The notes under the pieces are model-generated. The model was not told the DNA's origin. It was given only the letters and a program-made list of their open reading frames with translations, and made no database searches. A DNA stretch of 10,670 nt. It comes from Methylococcaceae bacterium. Lineage in GTDB: Bacteria > Pseudomonadota > Gammaproteobacteria > Methylococcales > Methylomonadaceae. The DNA lies in NCBI GenBank assembly GCA_005779525.1, contig SXIZ01000086.1, forward strand, positions 1 through 10,670, given 5' to 3'. Positions 6,561 to 10,670 of the stretch are shown here, one piece after another. Position 1 is the first letter of the stretch. Each line of letters begins with the position of its first letter. The position numbers were made by a program, and so were the translations under genes.

Positions 6561-7418
6561 GTGGCTAAAATGATGAATACCGTACAAGCCAATAACCCGT
6601 TCACGAATGCAGTTGCTATCAGCGCGGACGAATTTAAATGGATGCAACAGTATCTCTATCGCAATACAGGGATTGTCTTGAGTGATAGCAAACAGTCGCT
6701 GGTCTCAGGACGGTTAGATAAGCGTTTACGTTTTTACGGCTTTAACAGTTACACTGAATATTTCCATTTGTTGGGAAAGCCGGGACATGAGCAGGAAACG
6801 GTCATGGCCATTGATCTGTTAACCACGAATGAAACCTATTTTTTTCGCGAGCATCAGCATTTTAACTTTTTAAAAGATCAGGTCTTTAAACGATATGCTC
6901 CAGGAAAGTCACTACGTATTTGGAGTGCTGCCAGCTCCAGTGGTGAGGAAGCGTATTCGCTGGCAATGCTATTGGCAGAACATGCACCCACTCAACAGTG
7001 GGAAGTTCTGGGGACCGATATCTCTGAACGCATTCTTGAAAAAGCACGTAGTGGTTTATATCCCTTGCAAGCGGCTGAAAAAATCCCCAAACCGTTGCTG
7101 AAAAAGTATTGTTTAAAAGGCGTTGGGGAGTACGATGGTTTTTTGTTGATTGATCAGGCTTTACGTAAACGCGTGCGCTTTTTGCATCTTAATCTGAATG
7201 AGTCCTGGCAGGATATTGGACGTTTCGATGTGATTTTTTTGCGCAACGTGATGATTTACTTTGATACGCCGACTAAGCAGCGATTGATTGATCGCATGCC
7301 GCGCTATCTTCATCCCGGTGGATTTTTGATTATCAGTCATGCAGAATCATTGACTAATTTGCGCACAGAGCTAAAAATGTTTGCACCTTCAATTTATCAA
7401 AAATCGCTTCATGTTTAA
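6561..7418 (+). CDS. cheR: Chemoreceptor methyltransferase CheR
   Basis: A 285-residue S-adenosylmethionine-dependent glutamate methyltransferase that adds methyl groups to the receptor's signalling helices. The N-terminal helical domain spans about 18-80 (RNTGIVLSDSKQSLVSGRL). Then come TTNETYFFRE (88-97), the SAM-binding loop WSAASSSGEEAYSLAM (121-136), the acidic GTDIS (151-155), FLRNVMIYFD (226-235, usually with Cys before Arg) and PGGFLIISHAESL (252-264). Length matches E. coli CheR. The start is uncertain: GTG 6561 follows the cheW stop by one base, while ATG 6570 and 6573 are in frame; none has a good ribosome site, so translation is probably coupled to cheW. It is the last gene of the operon; no cheD or cheB follows. 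Confidence 0.95.
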   Translation: MAKMMNTVQANNPFTNAVAISADEFKWMQQYLYRNTGIVLSDSKQSLVSGRLDKRLRFYGFNSYTEYFHLLGKPGHEQETVMAIDLLTTNETYFFREHQHFNFLKDQVFKRYAPGKSLRIWSAASSSGEEAYSLAMLLAEHAPTQQWEVLGTDISERILEKARSGLYPLQAAEKIPKPLLKKYCLKGVGEYDGFLLIDQALRKRVRFLHLNLNESWQDIGRFDVIFLRNVMIYFDTPTKQRLIDRMPRYLHPGGFLIISHAESLTNLRTELKMFAPSIYQKSLHV

Positions 7419-7457
7419 ATCTCGAGTACTCAGTTAATCTTATTTTTGTCTTGTTGG

Positions 7458-7480
7458 TGTCGCTAGCGCGACATTGTTTT
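7458..7480 (+). terminator. Probable rho-independent terminator of the che operon
   Basis: Arms TGTCGC (7458-7463) and GCGACA (7468-7473) pair perfectly around a TAGC loop and are followed by TTGTTTT. It lies 40 bases after the cheR stop, the expected place. The stem is only 6 bp and the T-run is interrupted, hence moderate confidence. Confidence 0.5.
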
Positions 7481-7484
7481 AATC

Positions 7485-7709
7485 GGGTTCTCGCATCCGA
7501 GGGCAAAACCCTTTCTTTTGCTCCGCCTCGGCAACTCCTCCTACGTTACTCTACCTCTGTCCATAGACCACCCTTTAGTGGTGGCAGCAGTGCAGTCGAA
7601 AAGAAAGGATTCAAAGACAAATCTGTCAAGAACAGATTTGGATGCGTCAGCACACGAAGTGCGAAGCCAGGATGGCATGAGTCATTAGGCGGCCCAGTGA
7701 CCGCTAATG
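7485..7709. other. Cluster of stem-loops in the intergenic region (repeat or structured RNA candidate)
   Basis: Several complementary arm pairs follow one another: GGGTT/AACCC (7485-7489 with 7507-7511) around CTCG/CGAG; CCTTTCTTTT/AAAAGAAAGG (7510-7519 with 7599-7608) enclosing ACCAC/GTGGT (about 7567-7582); CAAATCTGT/ACAGATTTG (7618-7626 with 7632-7640, loop CAAGA); GCAC/GTGC (7650-7662); and CATTAG-CGG/CCG-CTAATG (7683-7692 with 7701-7709, one bulged base). Base composition here is like the genes and unlike the AT-rich stretch after 7780. A 104-codon plus-strand frame crosses it, but I see no ribosome site. It could be an intergenic repeat element or a small RNA. Confidence 0.4.
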
Positions 7710-7779
7710 TCTTGCGCTCCTCGTTGTTATTGGAGGTTGCTGCTTGTGACAATCATGGCGTATAAATGATGTTCTTACC

Positions 7780-7953
7780 TGACAAATACAGATTGACTAA
7801 GTACTAAGTTGCTTTTGTGTACAAATACAATATACGAATTTTATTAAACATAGTTATTTAACATATTAATATTACTGCATATACCTCAAAACACTTAATC
7901 TTTACCAAATAATCATACATTATTCAATTACTTAATTACGGCACAGTCATTGC
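7780..7953. promoter_or_regulatory. AT-rich upstream region of the TonB receptor gene
   Basis: A strongly AT-rich stretch that must hold the receptor promoter. Candidates are weak: TTGCTT (7809-7814) with TATACG (7831-7836) at a 16-base spacing. Two dyads are visible, ATATTAATAT (7863-7872) and AATAAT-CATAC-ATTATT (7908-7924). The second is the sort of symmetric site a metal or iron repressor might use, but it does not match a Fur box in spacing. No gene is seen here. Confidence 0.3.
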
Positions 7954-7993
7954 TAAGTTTATTTTATCTTTTAACAAAAATAAAATAAACTTA
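7954..7993 (+). promoter_or_regulatory. Long AU-rich hairpin abutting the receptor start codon
   Basis: Perfect 14-base arms lie at 7954-7967 (TAAGTTTATTTTAT) and 7980-7993 (ATAAAATAAACTTA). With one bulged C at 7968 the stem continues as TTTT/AAAA around a three-base AAC loop. The right arm ends on the A of the ATG at 7993, and no Shine-Dalgarno sequence is visible. In RNA this would bury the initiation region; as DNA it could be an operator. Confidence 0.6.
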
Positions 7994-10101
7994 TGACGTA
8001 TTATGTTCTCCACCCAACCTCGCTCTTCAGACTGACCACCCTCAGCACCGCAATCGGCCTTGCATTCAGCCTGAACTTACCCACTGCCTTTGCAGCCGAA
8101 CCCACAAAAAAAAGCAACCAAACGTCGACCCCCAAAAAAGTGGCAGAGGCCAACTCGGTCTTCGAATTAGGTGAAATGACGGTAAATGCTAAACCCACGG
8201 GTCAGTTAGCGAGCCGCGACATCCTGAGCTCGGTAGACATTATGAATGCCGATAAAATCGCCAATCAAAACGTGCTGACCAGTTTTGACTTATTTCATCG
8301 CATGCCCGGCGTACAAATTACCCAATTCAACCAAGGCACTACCACCGGAAAATTTTCTTTCCGCGGCTTTAACGGCGAAGGCAATATCAATGGCGTGAAA
8401 TTATTAATTGATGGCATTCCCAGCAATACTAACGATGGCAATATGCCGTTTATCGACGCTATTTTTCCATTAGATATTGAATCTATCGAAGTCGTGCGCG
8501 GTACCAATGATCCACGCTACGGTTTGCATGCGATTGCGGGTAACGCCAATATCTTTACGTATACCGGGGGCAATTACCTAAAAGGCCGGGTGAGCTATGG
8601 CAGCTTTGACAGCTATGATGTGCAAACAGGCGCTGGCTATGAAAAAAATGGCTTTTCACAAAATTACACAGTCAATTATCGTAATACCAGCGGCTATCGC
8701 GACCATGCGAATTCCGATAAAAACAGCTTTTCGGGTAAATGGTTTTATACACCTGCGAGTGAAAAATACAAAGTCGGCTTAATTGCCCGCTACAGCGAAG
8801 CCGATGCCGATGAGCCGGGATATTTAACCTATGCGGTGTCACGCACAACGCCGACCATCTCTAATAAATGGAACGCAACCGACGGCGGCAAGCGAGAAGT
8901 TGGACAATTTAGTGCGCATTTAGATGTCAACCTGACTGATGACTTATTTTGGTCAACCAAAAGCTATGCCAATACCTTTAACGATCAGCGCTGGGTAACC
9001 TTTAGCGCCGCAGAATCGCAACAAGAACGCCTAACCAATGAAATTCAATACGGCGCCATTACTTCATTGACTTATCGCCCCACCATCGCATGGTTAGATG
9101 ATTTTTCCATTGAAACAGGTTTTGATATACAACAGCAAGACAATCAAAGTCGCCGCTATCGCACTGCTGCACGCGCACACACTACCACCACCCGTGATCA
9201 AGAGTTTAACTTCCATGTATATGGCGGTTACTTACAAGCCATGATTAAACCCTTTAAATGGTTAAAAATTACCCCAGGTTTTCGCGCGGATGAAATTGGC
9301 GGTGATTTTACTAACTTGCAAACCGGCAAATCCTTTGCGGTGAATAATTACGGTACCATTTGGCAACCTAAAATCGGGGTAGTAATCACCCCGATAGAAG
9401 GCTACAGCCTTTATGGCAACTGGGGACGCACCTTTCAAGTCGGCGTAGGCGCGGCCACGTTCAAAACCAATCCTAATCCAGTCGACGCGCAACCCTCCAT
9501 TAACAACGGCTGGGAAATCGGGACCAAAATTCAACCCATTGCCTGGGCAGAAGGTCGCATTGCCTATTGGCAACAATCGGCGACCAACGAATCCAATCGC
9601 GCACTCAACAGTGCCGGGAATGATTCCATCTCTATCGGTGCGACTGACCGCCAAGGGGTAGACGTCCAAGTCAAGATCAACCCCATCAAACCTGTCAGTG
9701 TCTGGGCGGCATACTCCATTCAGGAAGCCATTGTGGTCACCCCGCCGACCGATCCTAGCTTAAAAGGCACGCAAATTAACACTACCCCCAACTACTTGTT
9801 TTCCGGCGGCATTGATTATCAAATCACGCCAGATTTGAAATCCTCATTGTGGACCACTGGACAAGGCGACTACTACATTGATGCAGCCAATAAAAAAGGC
9901 AAATTTGGTGAATACGCTTTATTAAATTTAGACCTAGGCTATCGCGTCAATAAAATGGTCGACTTACAATTTCAAGTTAAAAACCTGACCGACACCTACT
10001 GGGAATATGTTTGGTACAACTCCACCCCCAATCAATCTATGCATGCTCCCGGAGACAGTCGTGCATTTTACGGTGCCATTAACGTCAAGTACGACCTGTA
10101 A
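7993..10101 (+). CDS. TonB-dependent outer-membrane receptor
   Basis: A 702-residue TonB-dependent receptor, a 22-strand outer-membrane barrel with a plug that imports chelated metals or similar ligands using TonB energy. A signal peptide (1-34) has a hydrophobic core and AFA before the predicted cut at Ala34/Ala35. A TonB-box-like stretch FELGEMTVNA lies at 57-66. The plug (about 72-195) shows FRGFNG (123-128), LLIDGIP (137-143), IESIEVVRG (162-170) and RYG (175-177). The remainder is barrel-like, with alternating polar/aromatic strands and near the end VKNLTDTYWEYVWYN. The final residues YDL lack the usual terminal aromatic. There is no N-terminal signalling (STN) domain, so no sigma-factor surface signalling is expected. 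ATG 7993 gives a complete signal peptide despite lacking a ribosome site. The PepSY gene follows by 9 bases. Substrate is unknown; a siderophore is the default guess. Confidence 0.93.
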   Translation: MTYYVLHPTSLFRLTTLSTAIGLAFSLNLPTAFAAEPTKKSNQTSTPKKVAEANSVFELGEMTVNAKPTGQLASRDILSSVDIMNADKIANQNVLTSFDLFHRMPGVQITQFNQGTTTGKFSFRGFNGEGNINGVKLLIDGIPSNTNDGNMPFIDAIFPLDIESIEVVRGTNDPRYGLHAIAGNANIFTYTGGNYLKGRVSYGSFDSYDVQTGAGYEKNGFSQNYTVNYRNTSGYRDHANSDKNSFSGKWFYTPASEKYKVGLIARYSEADADEPGYLTYAVSRTTPTISNKWNATDGGKREVGQFSAHLDVNLTDDLFWSTKSYANTFNDQRWVTFSAAESQQERLTNEIQYGAITSLTYRPTIAWLDDFSIETGFDIQQQDNQSRRYRTAARAHTTTTRDQEFNFHVYGGYLQAMIKPFKWLKITPGFRADEIGGDFTNLQTGKSFAVNNYGTIWQPKIGVVITPIEGYSLYGNWGRTFQVGVGAATFKTNPNPVDAQPSINNGWEIGTKIQPIAWAEGRIAYWQQSATNESNRALNSAGNDSISIGATDRQGVDVQVKINPIKPVSVWAAYSIQEAIVVTPPTDPSLKGTQINTTPNYLFSGGIDYQITPDLKSSLWTTGQGDYYIDAANKKGKFGEYALLNLDLGYRVNKMVDLQFQVKNLTDTYWEYVWYNSTPNQSMHAPGDSRAFYGAINVKYDL

Positions 10102-10110
10102 AACCACTTA

Positions 10111-10670
10111 ATGCTGTTAAAAGTCATAAAACCCACCTCACACCGCCAGCAATGGCGGTTTTTTTGGTTGCAATGGCATTTATATCTCGGCTTAATTGCG
10201 GGTCTCATTTTTATGCTGGCAGGAGTCACGGGCAGCTTACTCGTGTTTTATGTAGAACTAGATGAATTACTCCATCCAGAACTACAGATCAGCACTGCAC
10301 ACGCCTCCAAGCCACTGCCCTACGAACAGATCTTTCAGGCCCTGCAACAGCGTCATCCTGATCGGCACAAAGCTTGGCGCCTGGAAATCCCCCGCCACGC
10401 TGAAGCCCCGCTCAGCGCACGCTATTACAAACCCGATGAAACTGAGCACCTACATTTTGCGCCGCTCATGGCGACCGTCAATCCCTATACCGCTGAAGTC
10501 ACGAGCAGCCGGATTTGGGGGGAATATCTATTCACCTGGATCTACGATTTACATTACACCCTACTGCTGGATCTCACTGGCAAAACCATGATGGGATGCC
10601 TGGGCGGCGTTTTACTTATCAGCCTTGGAACGGGGATCTATCTTTGGTGGCCAGCACCTGGAAAATTCAC
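10111..10670 (+). CDS. PepSY-domain inner-membrane protein (partial, runs off right edge)
   Basis: The first 186 codons of a PepSY-associated transmembrane protein. ATG 10111 is 9 bases after the receptor stop. A first membrane helix (about 25-50, containing LYLGLIAGLIFMLAGVTGSL) follows a short cytoplasmic lead, then a periplasmic PepSY-like region with PLPYEQIFQALQQRHP and MATVNPYTAEV, then the family-typical LHYTLLLDLTGK and a second helix ending GIYLWWP. Proteins of this family are often encoded next to TonB receptors and are thought to help reduce or process imported siderophore complexes at the inner membrane; that role here is inferred from context. No clear ribosome site precedes the ATG, suggesting coupling. 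A terminator-like hairpin lies within codons 11-19. Confidence 0.85.
   Translation, partial: MLLKVIKPTSHRQQWRFFWLQWHLYLGLIAGLIFMLAGVTGSLLVFYVELDELLHPELQISTAHASKPLPYEQIFQALQQRHPDRHKAWRLEIPRHAEAPLSARYYKPDETEHLHFAPLMATVNPYTAEVTSSRIWGEYLFTWIYDLHYTLLLDLTGKTMMGCLGGVLLISLGTGIYLWWPAPGKF
10142..10165 (+). terminator. Rho-independent terminator-like hairpin inside the PepSY gene
   Basis: A 7-bp stem, ACCGCCA (10142-10148) with TGGCGGT (10153-10159), closes a GCAA tetraloop of the stable GNRA class; a T-run covers 10159-10165. It lies about 40 bases after the receptor stop, a normal terminator position, yet it is also coding sequence for RQQWRFF of the next gene. It probably limits read-through from receptor to PepSY gene. 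Confidence 0.7.

Noticed and set aside
7451..7765. 104-codon plus-strand ORF between cheR and the TonB receptor
   Set aside because: It begins with TTG without a ribosome site, overlaps the terminator hairpin and all the intergenic stem-loops, and shows no recognisable domain or compositional sign of a protein. Better explained as a structured or repeated intergenic element.
7907..7925. Fur box before the TonB receptor
   Set aside because: AATAAT and ATTATT are separated by 5 bases; aligning with the 19-base Fur consensus gives few matches in this AT-rich DNA.
9262..9669. 135-codon minus-strand ORF
   Set aside because: It lies wholly inside the TonB receptor barrel, whose frame is clearly the real one.
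10262..10591. 109-codon plus-strand ORF
   Set aside because: It is an out-of-frame shadow of the PepSY gene, whose frame from 10111 has membrane helices and family motifs.

Overview
The window reads as accessory/chromosomal DNA of a motile Gram-negative bacterium, most likely a gammaproteobacterium. It carries a soluble multi-HAMP chemoreceptor, a CheA of the kind seen in aquatic gammaproteobacteria, and an outer-membrane TonB-dependent receptor paired with a PepSY membrane protein. A methanotroph-like (Methylococcales) origin is a guess from overall flavour only; nothing in the window proves it.

Layout. Positions 1-526 are mostly non-coding: a hairpin and coding-like minus-strand stop-free stretches at the left edge, one candidate 27-codon ORF with a Shine-Dalgarno-like sequence, then an inverted-repeat-rich leader. 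Positions 527-7418 hold a tightly packed rightward chemosensory operon: STAS protein, cheA, a 990-residue cytoplasmic methyl-accepting protein, cheW and cheR. Gaps are 1-40 bases. Positions 7419-7992 have no convincing gene: a probable terminator, a cluster of stem-loops, then a very AT-rich stretch ending in a long hairpin that abuts the next start codon. From 7993 to the right edge lie a TonB-dependent outer-membrane receptor and the first 186 codons of a PepSY-type inner-membrane protein that runs out of the window. A textbook terminator-like hairpin sits inside the start of the PepSY gene.

How they work together. The chemoreceptor has no evident membrane segment and so should sense an internal signal through two N-terminal PAS-like domains. 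It would pass the signal down a chain of about ten HAMP-like modules to a signalling hairpin that contacts CheW and CheA. CheR would methylate the receptor, perhaps docking on its C-terminal KFERF. No CheY, CheB or CheD is encoded here, so the phosphate acceptor and demethylase must be elsewhere or the STAS protein must be part of an unusual output. The TonB receptor/PepSY pair is a separate module, probably for uptake of a metal chelate.

The most interesting points are a tandem MshEN-like motif in CheA (possible cyclic-di-GMP input), the near-identical 90-residue di-HAMP repeats, the structured intergenic region at 7458-7709, the 14-bp-arm hairpin at the receptor start, and the terminator overlapping the PepSY coding sequence.
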